The notes beneath the pieces are model-generated. The model had not been told where the DNA came from and did not search any database. It was given only the letters and a program-made list of their open reading frames with translations. From Hymenobacter oligotrophus (GTDB taxonomy: Bacteria; Bacteroidota; Bacteroidia; Cytophagales; Hymenobacteraceae), in assembly GCF_003574965.1 (NCBI RefSeq), contig NZ_CP032317.1, positions 3,410,001 through 3,474,000 of the forward strand: a stretch of 64,000 nucleotides of DNA. Direction: 5' to 3'. How positions within the stretch are numbered: the stretch's first letter is position 1; the number at the start of each line of letters is the position of its first letter. The position numbers were made by a program, and so were the translations under genes. Below are positions 7,700-15,701 of this stretch, one piece after another.

Positions 7700-9052
7700 A
7701 TGCGTATCCCTTTTATAGTTCGACACACCCTGCCCGTAGTAGGGCTTTTGCTAGCCGGCTGCTACTCGCGTTCCGATATGAACACCGAGAGCGGCCAACC
7801 CGCCGCCACTGCCGACCCAGCTGCCAAGCGCCCTGCGGCGCCTGCACCCCAGCCGGCCAAGCCCAGCGCCGCGGCAGTTGCCACTTCGCCTTTGGAGCGG
7901 GTAAACGTATTTCTGGAAGTGTCGGGTTCCATGCAGGGCTTTATGCCCGCGGCCGGTGCCGATGCCAGCACCACCCAGTTTCAGCAGCAAGTATCGGAGT
8001 GGCTCTCGGCCCTCGAGCGCAACCCCAACCTAGGGCAGCGCCGTTACTACCGCATTGCCGACCGCCCCGTGGCCGACTCGTACCGTGCCCTGAGCGAAAC
8101 CGTGCGGCGCGGCATTCGGCAGCCGGCTACCAGCACCAGCATTCCGGCCATTCTCGATACCGTGGCCAACCGTTACCTGACCGATGGCACCGTGAGCGTC
8201 ATCATCTCCGACTTCATTTACTCGCCCGAGCGCGCCGGCGACGTGCCTTACATCAGCACCGATATTGCCGATGCCCTGGCCCGCAGCCGCCCCGACTTGG
8301 CTGTATCGGTGTACGGTTTCACCTCCGATTTCCGCGGCACGTACTACCCGGCCATCAAGGGCAAGGTGGGCAAAGTGCCCAATTGCTGCCCCAAGCCAGT
8401 GCCTTACTACATGTGGGTGCTGGGCCCAAGCAAGCTGGTGGCCGAGTTCGATGCTTCGCTGATGAAGAACCTAGAGGCCGAACAGGCGCACTATGGCCTG
8501 CCTGCCGCCGAAGTGCCCAGCGCGGTGCTGAGCCGCTACGGCCGCAAGGGCGTGTGGTTTGTGGCCGATGCCGGCAAGCAAGCCGGCGCCTCGGGCCGCG
8601 TGGTGGCCATCGAGGAAGCCTCGGCGCAAGAGCCGGCCGAGTTCGTGGTGGGACTTAACCTAAACCAGCTGCCCGAGCTGTTTCAGGCGCCGGATTACCT
8701 TCAGAAGAACCTGGTGCTGCGCGGCAACATACCTGAGGCCAAAGTGGTGAAGGTGGAAGGCGCCACCGAAGCTACCCGCCGCAGCGGTGGCGCCGAGGCC
8801 GACTATACCCATTTTGCAACGGTGCGCGTAACGGCCAAGCCCCGCGTGAAGCAGGACTTGGTGTTGGCCCTGCCGGCTACTCGCCCTACTTGGGTGGAAA
8901 AATGGACCACCACCGACGATTCGCGCCCTGGCCCTCAGACATTTGCTCTAAACCGCCAGCTCGATGGCTTGCAGCGCCTGCTCGCCGGCCGAAATACTGG
9001 CACGAATGCTGCCGAGGTGATGCGCGTGCCTTTGGCCGTGCAGCCGGATTAG
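7700..9052 (+). CDS. vWA-like lipoprotein, first gene of the motor locus
   Basis: A 450-residue exported protein. The N-terminus MRIPFIVRHTLPVVGLLLAGC is a lipoprotein signal with lipobox LLAGC; an Ala/Pro-rich linker of about 45 residues follows. Next comes a von Willebrand A-like core: VNVFLEVSGSMQGF (MIDAS motif 1 with E73 where Asp is usual, S75, S77), a Thr/Ser-rich loop near 145 (ATSTSIPAILDTV) and a strand ending IISDF (D171). The C-terminal 200 residues are unlike anything I recognise. ATG 7688 is an alternative start 4 codons upstream. Position and export suggest an adhesion or sensing module on the outer side of the complex encoded downstream; this is inference. Confidence 0.72.
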   Translation: MRIPFIVRHTLPVVGLLLAGCYSRSDMNTESGQPAATADPAAKRPAAPAPQPAKPSAAAVATSPLERVNVFLEVSGSMQGFMPAAGADASTTQFQQQVSEWLSALERNPNLGQRRYYRIADRPVADSYRALSETVRRGIRQPATSTSIPAILDTVANRYLTDGTVSVIISDFIYSPERAGDVPYISTDIADALARSRPDLAVSVYGFTSDFRGTYYPAIKGKVGKVPNCCPKPVPYYMWVLGPSKLVAEFDASLMKNLEAEQAHYGLPAAEVPSAVLSRYGRKGVWFVADAGKQAGASGRVVAIEEASAQEPAEFVVGLNLNQLPELFQAPDYLQKNLVLRGNIPEAKVVKVEGATEATRRSGGAEADYTHFATVRVTAKPRVKQDLVLALPATRPTWVEKWTTTDDSRPGPQTFALNRQLDGLQRLLAGRNTGTNAAEVMRVPLAVQPD

Positions 9053-9064
9053 AAATCAGGGCTC

Positions 9065-9192
9065 GGGGCTTAGGCAGCAATGCCTAGGTGCTGGCCGTGC
9101 CTGTTTGCGGTTGCTGCCGCTCTTGCTTTGTTTCTCTCAACGGGTGTGTGGTCCGATGACCCAGCCCCAGTACCAAGTTTCTAAGCCCTTCC
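9065..9192. repeat. Short inverted words (GGGCTTAG / CTAAGCCC) in the gap
   Basis: GGGGCTTAGGCAG lies just after the stop of the vWA gene and CTAAGCCCTTCC lies two bases before the ATG at 9194. The same words are used in the next gap (9585-9669), so the two gaps share a repeat family. A CCTAGG hexamer lies inside at about 9083. Confidence 0.5.
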
Positions 9193-9193
9193 C

Positions 9194-9586
9194 ATGAAAG
9201 GTTTTTTCCGCGCCCTCTACGAAGTCATCGGCCTACCGCAGCCGCCTTCGGAAACCCCGGTTTACCGCGACGTTATCTTCCCCAACATCGGCTTGCTGAA
9301 CCTCGGCATCACGCTGGCGCTGCTGGTGCTGTTCTACCTGGTTATTAACCGCTGGATGCGCGTGGCCACCTTTAGCCGGCCCAGTCACTGGTCAATTTTG
9401 CTGGTGCTGAATGCGGTAATTGCCTTCATCATCGTTATAGCCCAGGTAAACGGCCAGAACGTGGTAGAGCACTCCTATATGTATTGGCTGGCGCTGCTGA
9501 ATGCCATTTACGCGGCACTGTTCTTCTTCCTGTTCTCGCTCGTATTCCGCAAGCTGTCGGTAAACGCCAGCACCACTCCTTTTTAG
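9194..9586 (+). CDS. Small three-helix membrane protein of the motor locus
   Basis: A 130-residue protein with an amphipathic N-terminus (MKGFFRALYEVIGLPQPPSE) and three hydrophobic helices, roughly residues 30-51, 66-85 and 97-118, the last packed with Phe and Leu (ALFFFLFSLVF). The short charged tail is RKLSVNASTTPF. No family recognised. It lies between the vWA lipoprotein and the tubulin-like gene in the same direction, so it may anchor the complex in the inner membrane. Confidence 0.7.
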   Translation: MKGFFRALYEVIGLPQPPSETPVYRDVIFPNIGLLNLGITLALLVLFYLVINRWMRVATFSRPSHWSILLVLNAVIAFIIVIAQVNGQNVVEHSYMYWLALLNAIYAALFFFLFSLVFRKLSVNASTTPF

Positions 9587-9669
9587 GGCTTAGGGACTGG
9601 GACTTAGGTATTAGTGCCTAGGTCCTGGTTCGGAAACTAAGCCCTAACACCTAAGTCCCTAAGCCCTAA
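9585..9669. repeat. Palindromic tandem-word repeat (CTAAGCCCT family)
   Basis: The gap before the tubulin-like gene is one imperfect palindrome. The left arm AGGGCTTAGGGACT overlaps the stop codon of the upstream gene; the right arm ends AGTCCCTAAGCCCT at 9669, three bases before the ATG at 9673. Both arms are runs of the word CTTAGGG or its complement. A CCTAGG hexamer sits near the centre. Confidence 0.75.
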
Positions 9670-9672
9670 CCA

Positions 9673-11112
9673 ATGGCTAAACTCTTTCTTTTCGGCATTG
9701 GCGGCACCGGCTCGCGCGTGGTCCGCTCGCTTACCATGCTGCTGGCCTCGGGTATCGAGCTGCCCAACTGCCAGCAGGTAGTACCCATCATCATCGACCC
9801 GGATGCGCAGAATGCGGACATGAACCGCACGGTGCAGATGCTGCAAACCTACCAGCAGATCTACAAGCGCCTAGGTCCGCGCGACGAAGGGTTCTTCAAG
9901 ACCGACATCAGCACTTTGTCGTCGATCAGCCAGGATGTGAACGGCTCGGTGAAGGACACGTTCGTGTTCGACTTCGGCGGCATCAACCGCTCGTTCCGCG
10001 ACTACCTAGGTTACAACGCACTGCCCGTGGAGTCGAAGGCGCTGGTGGAGGCCCTGTTTACGCAGGACAACCTCGAAAGCCCGCTCACCATTGGTTTCCG
10101 CGGTTCGCCCAACGTAGGTTCGGTGGTGCTCAACCGCATTGTGGAGTCGCCGGAACTGCGCTTTTTCGCCGACAACTTCCAGCAGGACGACCGGGTGTTC
10201 TTCATCTCGTCGATCTTCGGCGGCACGGGAGCTTCGGGCTTCCCGCTGCTGCTCAAAAACCTGAAAGACCCCAACACGCGCCTGAGCAACGCCCGCTACC
10301 TGCGCGATGCCCTTACCGGCGCCGTAACGGTGATGCCCTACTTCGCGCTGCAGAGCGAAGACCAGCAAGTAATCGACTCGAACAACTTCCTGACGAAAAC
10401 CAAGGCAGCCCTCGGTTACTACGAAAACCACCTGCAGGGCCTCGACGCGCTGTACTACCTGGCCGACACGCCCGACACGCCCTACGACAACCAGCCCGGC
10501 GGCCAAGGCCAGCGCAACAAAGCGCACATCATCGAGCTGCTGGCGGCGCTGAGCATCGTCGATTTCATGCACTACACGCCCGACGAGCTGCGCTCGAACG
10601 GCCCGTTGCACCACGAGTACGGCCTAGGTGCCGACACCGCCGAGGTGCAGTTTCAGCACCTGCCCGACGAAACCAAGGAGCAGGTGGCGCAGCACCTCAC
10701 GCAGCTGCTGTACTTCACCAAGTACCACCGCCAGCACATGGGCTCCGACGAGGCGCCCTACGCGAAGAACCTCAACCTGCAGTACGCGCAGAAAAACGAG
10801 CCCATCTTCCGCCAGCTCGACGCCTTCCTACACAGCTCCGACTTTGGCGTTGATGCCTGGCTGACCGAGCTGAGCCAGAACCGTCGCGCGTTCCGCCCCT
10901 TCAACCTGAATACCGACGACTTCAACCTGATGATCAACGGTAAGCCAGTTGAAACCGGTTTCTTCAGCAAGGGCATCAGCCGCAACTACCTGCTCGATGC
11001 GCTGAACAGCCGCGAGAAGAAGGTGCAGGACGCTGATAACTTCCGCAAGCTCATCACTTTGATGTACGAAGTGACGGAAGAAGCCTTCAAAGATAAGGTG
11101 AAAGTCGTCTGA
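9673..11112 (+). CDS. Tubulin/FtsZ-fold protein of the motor locus
   Basis: A 479-residue protein whose N-terminus LFLFGIGGTGSRVVRSL looks like the first nucleotide loop of tubulin/FtsZ proteins, and which carries a tubulin-type signature loop FGGTGASG at residues 182-189 after a hydrophobic strand (FFISSI), in the right order and spacing for the fold. VPIIIDPDAQNADMNR and FDFGGINRSF would fall in the intervening loops. No signal peptide or membrane helix, so it should be cytoplasmic. It is close to the diverse bacterial 'tubulin-like' proteins rather than to FtsZ itself; no FtsZ C-terminal tail is seen. GTP binding is inferred, and polymerisation unknown. The actin/Hsp70-like gene follows after a small inserted gene. 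Confidence 0.72.
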   Translation: MAKLFLFGIGGTGSRVVRSLTMLLASGIELPNCQQVVPIIIDPDAQNADMNRTVQMLQTYQQIYKRLGPRDEGFFKTDISTLSSISQDVNGSVKDTFVFDFGGINRSFRDYLGYNALPVESKALVEALFTQDNLESPLTIGFRGSPNVGSVVLNRIVESPELRFFADNFQQDDRVFFISSIFGGTGASGFPLLLKNLKDPNTRLSNARYLRDALTGAVTVMPYFALQSEDQQVIDSNNFLTKTKAALGYYENHLQGLDALYYLADTPDTPYDNQPGGQGQRNKAHIIELLAALSIVDFMHYTPDELRSNGPLHHEYGLGADTAEVQFQHLPDETKEQVAQHLTQLLYFTKYHRQHMGSDEAPYAKNLNLQYAQKNEPIFRQLDAFLHSSDFGVDAWLTELSQNRRAFRPFNLNTDDFNLMINGKPVETGFFSKGISRNYLLDALNSREKKVQDADNFRKLITLMYEVTEEAFKDKVKVV

Positions 11113-11220
11113 CGCCAGAACGGCAAGCTCCCCTCCTCAGCTGAGGAGGGGACGCGGCAGCTGCAAGCTGACGCTGGGGTGGTTGACCTCGCGTCAGATA
11201 GTAAACTCAACTAAACAGCA

Positions 11221-11610
11221 CGTCATACTGAGCGAAGTCGAAGCATCTCTACCGCTTCGTTGCAGAATTTTAGCAGGCTAGCTCGACACTGCATATGGTT
11301 TACACCAAACGGCGTTTCGCTGCTGAATTGCTTGCAGAATTAGAGCGTGATTTAGCTGAGGCCGAACCACCTTTCTCAATCATACGACTAGCTCGTTGGG
11401 CATCAACGAAGCATTTTCAATACCAAGGACGCTTTGAAGACGGTTTGAACGACAGTATAATGACCATTATGTTAATGGAAGATGGACCAGAGTTTGAACT
11501 TGACATAAACCAAATCAGGATATTGGCTGAAGAGCTGCTGTGTCCTACCAAGCTAAAGTCTAACTGACCCAATGAAGCAGTAGAGATGCTTCGACAAGCT
11601 CAGCATGACG
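11221..11610. mobile_element. MITE-like cassette: 40-base inverted repeats around a small gene
   Basis: CGTCATACTGAGCGAAGTCG and onwards at 11221-11260 pairs with the reverse complement of 11571-11610 (ending AAGCTCAGCATGACG) with about six mismatches over 40 bases. The pair encloses only the 90-codon gene at 11295, whose stop is 3 bases from the right arm. No transposase is inside. It could be a non-autonomous element carrying a passenger gene, or REP-type repeats that landed on both sides by chance. Confidence 0.5.
11295..11567 (+). CDS. Small unknown protein inside an inverted-repeat cassette
   Basis: A 90-residue, acidic, mostly helical protein (RRFAAELLAELERDLAEAEP, then FEDGLNDSIMTIMLMEDGP and INQIRILAEELL). 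No signal peptide, membrane helix or family recognised. Base composition is visibly AT-richer than the large genes on either side, and the gene is bounded by inverted repeats at 11221-11260 and 11571-11610, so it probably arrived separately from the locus it now interrupts. An immunity-type or regulatory role is possible but nothing in the sequence proves it. Confidence 0.6.
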   Translation: MVYTKRRFAAELLAELERDLAEAEPPFSIIRLARWASTKHFQYQGRFEDGLNDSIMTIMLMEDGPEFELDINQIRILAEELLCPTKLKSN

Positions 11611-11717
11611 ACCTAGGGTAATCGTTGAACGATTGCCAACCACCCCGCCCTTCGGGCACCCCTCCTCATCTGAGGAGGGGAGTTCGTACTCCCTCCAAAC
11701 CGACCTCTTCCTCAAGC

Positions 11718-14700
11718 ATGGCCAAAGTCCTCCGCCTGCATAACAGCGGCTCGCAGCAAATCCAGGGCTGGCAACAGACCGGTCCGCTCACGAGCACCGA
11801 AATCAATACCATCACCGACCCCACGGGCGGCCGTACGCGCAACCTAGCGGTGTCCATCCCGACGCCCTTCGCGCGGATGCACCTCTTCGAAACCGCGTTC
11901 GACTTCGTGGCGCGCGAGGGCAGCCGCAACCCCAACTCGGTATACCACGAGCTGGTGTCGCACTACTGGGATTTGCTGGAGCTGCTCTACAACTACCACC
12001 TCTACAGCCAGGCTGGCCGCCGCATTACGCTGCGCCGCTGGAACGCCGAGACGGAGCTGAACCGCATGCAGGCCGACCCGAACACGCGCCTCCTAGGTGA
12101 AACCCTGCGTTTGTTTTGGCAGGACGAGCGGTTCCGCGAAACGCCTGATTTGTACCTGGTTTTCTACGAATCGCCGGGCTTGGCGGGTGGGCCGCGCCTG
12201 CTGGGCGGCACCTCGCCGCTCACGCTGCTGTTTACCGCACCCGCCGTGCCGGTGCTCGATGTGGAGCGCCCCCGCGCCGGCGGCCGCTACTTCGACCACC
12301 AGTACGTGGGCCTGGAGCAGCGCGACCCCGCGTTCCAGGACTTCGTGTACGAGCTGTTCCTGACGTTCCCGCGCCTGCAGGACCGCAACTTTGCGCACCG
12401 CGTGTTTGCTACCCTCGACCGCAACCGCATCAGCCAGATGCAGCTGCAGGGCGACCGGAACGGCCAGCAGTTTGCCTCGCGCTACCCCAGCCTGACCGAC
12501 GTGCAGGGCAACCCGGCTTACGTGCGCGGTATTCCGTTGCCCGGCCGCGCCGATCAAACGGCGGTGATGTCGTCGGACCTGTTCATTCAGCCCACCCGCG
12601 ACCTAGGCCCCGGCCAGGTGCGCCCACTGGTGCTGCGCCCCAACCTGGCCATGGGCGGCGTAAACTACCTGAACGGCCAACCCTGGGACGACCGCACGCC
12701 CGTGCCGTACGCCGACGAGCAGCCCATGAGCAGCCGCGTGTTGCCCGGCAAAGGCTTCAAGTATCCCTACCTCACGGTGGGCGACTTCCTGGCCGATTCG
12801 CTGGTGGAGCTGCCCTATGAGCTGAACGCCGAGCGCTACCACACCGGCCGCGTTACCTTCCAGTACGGTGCCGATGCGCAGGGCCGTTCGCGCTTCCCGT
12901 ACCTGCTGCCGCTGCAGCCGGCTTTCTTCGAGTACTTCACCGAGCACGACCTGGCCGAGCTGCTGCACTTCACCATCGACCTGAACCACGTGCGCGTGTC
13001 GCTGCGGGTGCCGGTGCAGCAAGGTCGCTTTATTACCCTGGAGCGCAGCTACTACACCAATCCGCAAAACCCCAAAGACGAAATGGGGCGCGAGATTCCG
13101 GAGAAGGGCCGCATTGTGCGCGCCAACGTGGGCCTAGGTGTGTTTCCGTTCTACAAGTTCCGGCAGCAGCCTGAGTACAACGACTTGTACAAGGTGATGC
13201 TGGTAGACGCTGACAACGGCCCCGCCCAGCTGCAAAAGCAATACAACGTAGAGTTTTACGTGGGCGGCGAACGGCTGACCGACCAAGGTGCTGCCCGCCG
13301 CGCTACCCGCTACGAACGCACCCGCAAGAGCATAAACACCGCGGGCAGCAGCTACTACGAAGTTACGGGCACGCACTTCGACGTGGCCGAGCTGGTGTGC
13401 CCCGCGGGCCCCGGCCTGCCGCCCGCCCGTGGCCTGATGGTACCGCGTTGGAAGGAACTGGACCGCGGCACGCGCCGCTTCACCTTCGCCGTCGACTTTG
13501 GTACCACCAACACGCACGTTGCCTACTCCGACGGCCCGAGCAGCCACCCGCGCCCGCTCACCATCGGCGAGATAGACCAGCAGGTTACCTGGCTGCACGC
13601 GCCGCTGCCCGACCTAGGGCTGTCGGGTGCGCAGCGCTTCCGGCAGGGGGCGCAGCAGCTGCAGGCCGACATTGCCGCCCTGCAAAACCGCGAGTTTATT
13701 CCGTCGTTTATCGGCGAGGGCGGGGCCTCGTACGCCTTCCCAGTGCGTACGGCCGTGTGCGAAACCAGCACTTTCCCGAACGAACCGGCCCGCGTACTCG
13801 GCAACATCAACATCGGCTTCAGCATCAACACCGAAACCTCGGCCGAGCTGCCCCAGAACCGCTTTGTAACAAACCTGAAGTGGTCGGCTGAGCTTGACCC
13901 GAGCGGCGTAACGCGCATCGAGGCGTTCTTCCGCGAGGTGATGCTGCTGCTCAAGCACAAAGCCGCGCTGAACGGCGGCATTATGGAAGACACCCGCGTG
14001 GTGTGGTTTGCGCCGCTGAGCTTCGATGCCTTCCTGCGCAACCAGTTCAAGGACAAGTGGGACCAGGCCTTCCAGCAGGTGTTCCGCACCCGCCGCGATA
14101 CGCTCACGCTTACCGAATCGGTGGCGCCGTACTACTACCTCACGGCTACCAACCAAGTGGTGCCCTCGCGCGACGAGAACGTGGTGAACATCGACATCGG
14201 CGGCGGCACTACCGACCTGCTGCTGTTTGCCGATTCGCGCCCGGCCTACAGCTCCTCGTTCCGCTTTGCCGGCAACGATTTGTGGGGCGACGGCTACGCC
14301 CGCGTGCAGGGCGCGCCCAAGCAAAACGGCCTGCTGCGCCTAGGTGTAGGCCACGTCGAGAGCCTGCCCGACTCGGAGCAAAACCAGGAGTACAAAGGCT
14401 ACCTGCGCGCTGCCCTCAGCAACAACGACTTCGGCTCGGCCGACGTGACCTCGCTGCTGTTCCTCTACGACGATGCCCTGCGCTTCTCGCAGAGCCTTGC
14501 CCTAGGCAAGGGCCGCCAGCTGCGCGTGCTGTTCTATCTGCACTACACCAGCATCATCTACCACGTTGGCCAGCTCACGCAGCACCTGGGTCTCAAGCTG
14601 CCGCGCTACCTGTGCTTCTCGGGCAAAGGCAGCCTGTACCTGCGCCTGCTCGCGGGTGGCACCAGCATGGGCGCCATCGAGCGTATCTCGAAGGCCGTGC

Positions 14701-15185
14701 TGAAAGCCGCCTCGGGGCAGGAGCCGCCGCACAACTTCCGCGTAATTCTGGCCGATAACCCCAAGGAGGCCACCACCAACGGCGGTGTGCTGTTCGAGGA
14801 AAGCCAGTCGGCCCCGGATGTGGACAGCATCAAGAACATCCGCCTCGTAGGCGCGCAGGATGGCCCCGAAATCGGCAGCCTGCGCCTGAAAGCCCGCGGC
14901 GTTGATGCCGATATGCGCACGGCTGTGCTCGACAACACGCGCCGCTTCCTGGAGCTGGTGCTGACCAACGACGACGTAGCTCCGCTGATGCGCGAAGTAG
15001 GCGTCGACATCGACCGCGGCCGCGTGCTCGACTTTATGCTGCGCGAAGTGGAGGACAGCCTGAACCTGGGCCTGCACCAGATGGAGCGCAACCTGGGCTC
15101 AGAGGAAACCCTGCCCGAAACGCTGTTCTTCCTGCCGCTCAAGCAGTCGTTGTTTAACCTTGGTCGCGACTTGCTGCAAGGGTAG
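11718..15185 (+). CDS. Giant actin/Hsp70-fold ATPase-like protein of the motor locus
   Basis: A 1155-residue protein. The first 590 residues are of unknown fold, rich in Arg, Tyr and aromatic strands, and begin MAKVLRLHNSGSQQIQGW. The C-terminal half is an actin/Hsp70-type domain: phosphate-1 FAVDFGTTNTHVAYSDG (D593), phosphate-2 VNIDIGGGTTDLLLF (D826) and a likely adenosine-loop FSGKGSLYL near residue 968. About 230 residues separate the two phosphate motifs, so a large insertion is present. No membrane helix. It is not DnaK: there is no recognisable peptide-binding domain and the order is reversed. It resembles the SrfB/Hsp70-like group only in broad outline. The start at 11718 was chosen because upstream codons are made of the repeat. 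Confidence 0.78.
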   Translation: MAKVLRLHNSGSQQIQGWQQTGPLTSTEINTITDPTGGRTRNLAVSIPTPFARMHLFETAFDFVAREGSRNPNSVYHELVSHYWDLLELLYNYHLYSQAGRRITLRRWNAETELNRMQADPNTRLLGETLRLFWQDERFRETPDLYLVFYESPGLAGGPRLLGGTSPLTLLFTAPAVPVLDVERPRAGGRYFDHQYVGLEQRDPAFQDFVYELFLTFPRLQDRNFAHRVFATLDRNRISQMQLQGDRNGQQFASRYPSLTDVQGNPAYVRGIPLPGRADQTAVMSSDLFIQPTRDLGPGQVRPLVLRPNLAMGGVNYLNGQPWDDRTPVPYADEQPMSSRVLPGKGFKYPYLTVGDFLADSLVELPYELNAERYHTGRVTFQYGADAQGRSRFPYLLPLQPAFFEYFTEHDLAELLHFTIDLNHVRVSLRVPVQQGRFITLERSYYTNPQNPKDEMGREIPEKGRIVRANVGLGVFPFYKFRQQPEYNDLYKVMLVDADNGPAQLQKQYNVEFYVGGERLTDQGAARRATRYERTRKSINTAGSSYYEVTGTHFDVAELVCPAGPGLPPARGLMVPRWKELDRGTRRFTFAVDFGTTNTHVAYSDGPSSHPRPLTIGEIDQQVTWLHAPLPDLGLSGAQRFRQGAQQLQADIAALQNREFIPSFIGEGGASYAFPVRTAVCETSTFPNEPARVLGNINIGFSINTETSAELPQNRFVTNLKWSAELDPSGVTRIEAFFREVMLLLKHKAALNGGIMEDTRVVWFAPLSFDAFLRNQFKDKWDQAFQQVFRTRRDTLTLTESVAPYYYLTATNQVVPSRDENVVNIDIGGGTTDLLLFADSRPAYSSSFRFAGNDLWGDGYARVQGAPKQNGLLRLGVGHVESLPDSEQNQEYKGYLRAALSNNDFGSADVTSLLFLYDDALRFSQSLALGKGRQLRVLFYLHYTSIIYHVGQLTQHLGLKLPRYLCFSGKGSLYLRLLAGGTSMGAIERISKAVLKAASGQEPPHNFRVILADNPKEATTNGGVLFEESQSAPDVDSIKNIRLVGAQDGPEIGSLRLKARGVDADMRTAVLDNTRRFLELVLTNDDVAPLMREVGVDIDRGRVLDFMLREVEDSLNLGLHQMERNLGSEETLPETLFFLPLKQSLFNLGRDLLQG

Positions 15186-15189
15186 TAGC

Positions 15190-15263
15190 GCGAGATTCCG
15201 CTTCGCGTATCGTTGCTGACGTCCGAACGACCTCGCTTAATGATACGCGGAGTAGAGCTTCGC
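15190..15263. repeat. Imperfect inverted repeat before the 130-residue gene
   Basis: GCGAGATTCCGCTTCGCGTATC at 15190-15211 and GATACGCGGAGTAGAGCTTCGC at 15242-15263 are imperfect inverted copies that share the core CGCGTATC. They begin 4 bases after the stop of the actin-like gene and end 19 bases before the next start. This is a different word from the repeats in the neighbouring gaps. Confidence 0.55.
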
Positions 15264-15282
15264 ACTAAACGCGCTGTCGTTG

Positions 15283-15675
15283 ATGAACCGAAACACGAAC
15301 TTCCTTATCGACTTGCTTCGACTGCTGCCAGAAGGGGCTACAGTTTTTCTGGACTACTATGATGACGAAGTAGGGCCGGAACTGTGGCGTTTGGATGCAG
15401 GGAAACGCATAGTTCCGTTGAAGAAGCGGCGCGAATTAATTAAGCTTCTTGTTTGCGCAGACCTGCTCCGCCACCTCGTCCATATCGAAATCAGTCAAGG
15501 GCATGACAAGTACTTCAATGCTTATGACCGCATGATGGGGTGTTGGATACATAAGCCCTTCGAACTACCGCAACGCTTTATTAGCAAGTACAAGCTTGTC
15601 GAACAGGAAACATGCTGGGAGTTCGAAGCTGATGGTTTCGACGATTTGGAACAGTGGATTATGATTCTGGAATAA
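15283..15675 (+). CDS. Small unknown protein between the actin-like and coiled-coil genes
   Basis: A 130-residue acidic protein (MNRNTNFLIDLLRLLPEGAT, then VGPELWRLDAGKRIVPLKKR and a C-terminal WEFEADGFDDLEQWIMILE). It has no export signal or membrane helix. Codon use is clearly AT-richer than its neighbours, as in the 90-residue gene at 11295. Its size, acidity and Trp/Phe content recall polymorphic-toxin immunity proteins or small adaptor proteins, but this is only an impression. TTG at 15280 would add one residue; the ATG is preferred. It ends 26 bases before the next gene, so it is co-transcribed. Confidence 0.65.
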   Translation: MNRNTNFLIDLLRLLPEGATVFLDYYDDEVGPELWRLDAGKRIVPLKKRRELIKLLVCADLLRHLVHIEISQGHDKYFNAYDRMMGCWIHKPFELPQRFISKYKLVEQETCWEFEADGFDDLEQWIMILE

Positions 15676-15701
15676 CTTCCTCTCAACCTCCCTTTGACTT
15701 C

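Larger units (their letters stand above)
11126..11685. repeat. Outer inverted repeat pair (CCCCTCCTC...GAGGAGGGG family)
   Basis: The left copy at 11126-11188 contains CTCCCCTCCTCAGCTGAGGAGGGG as positions 11128-11151 followed by GGGGTGGTTG. The right copy at 11637-11685 is the inverted form, beginning CAACCACCCCG and ending in TGAGGAGGGGAG. They bracket a second, inner repeat pair and the 90-residue gene. The same element occurs twice, as a perfect pair, at 17249-17379. Confidence 0.75.

Noticed and set aside
7585-8658. 357-codon frame overlapping the vWA lipoprotein gene
   Set aside because: Arg/Ala/Pro/His-rich out-of-frame translation; the other frame has a lipoprotein signal and vWA motifs.
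11221-11610. Annotating the 11221-11610 cassette as a named insertion sequence
   Set aside because: There is no transposase, and target-site duplications are not visible; only a MITE-like description is supportable.
11718-15185. Naming the actin/Hsp70-like protein DnaK, FtsA, MreB or SrfB
   Set aside because: The domain order, size and the 590-residue N-terminal region fit none of the first three; similarity to SrfB is only in general outline and cannot be tested without a search.
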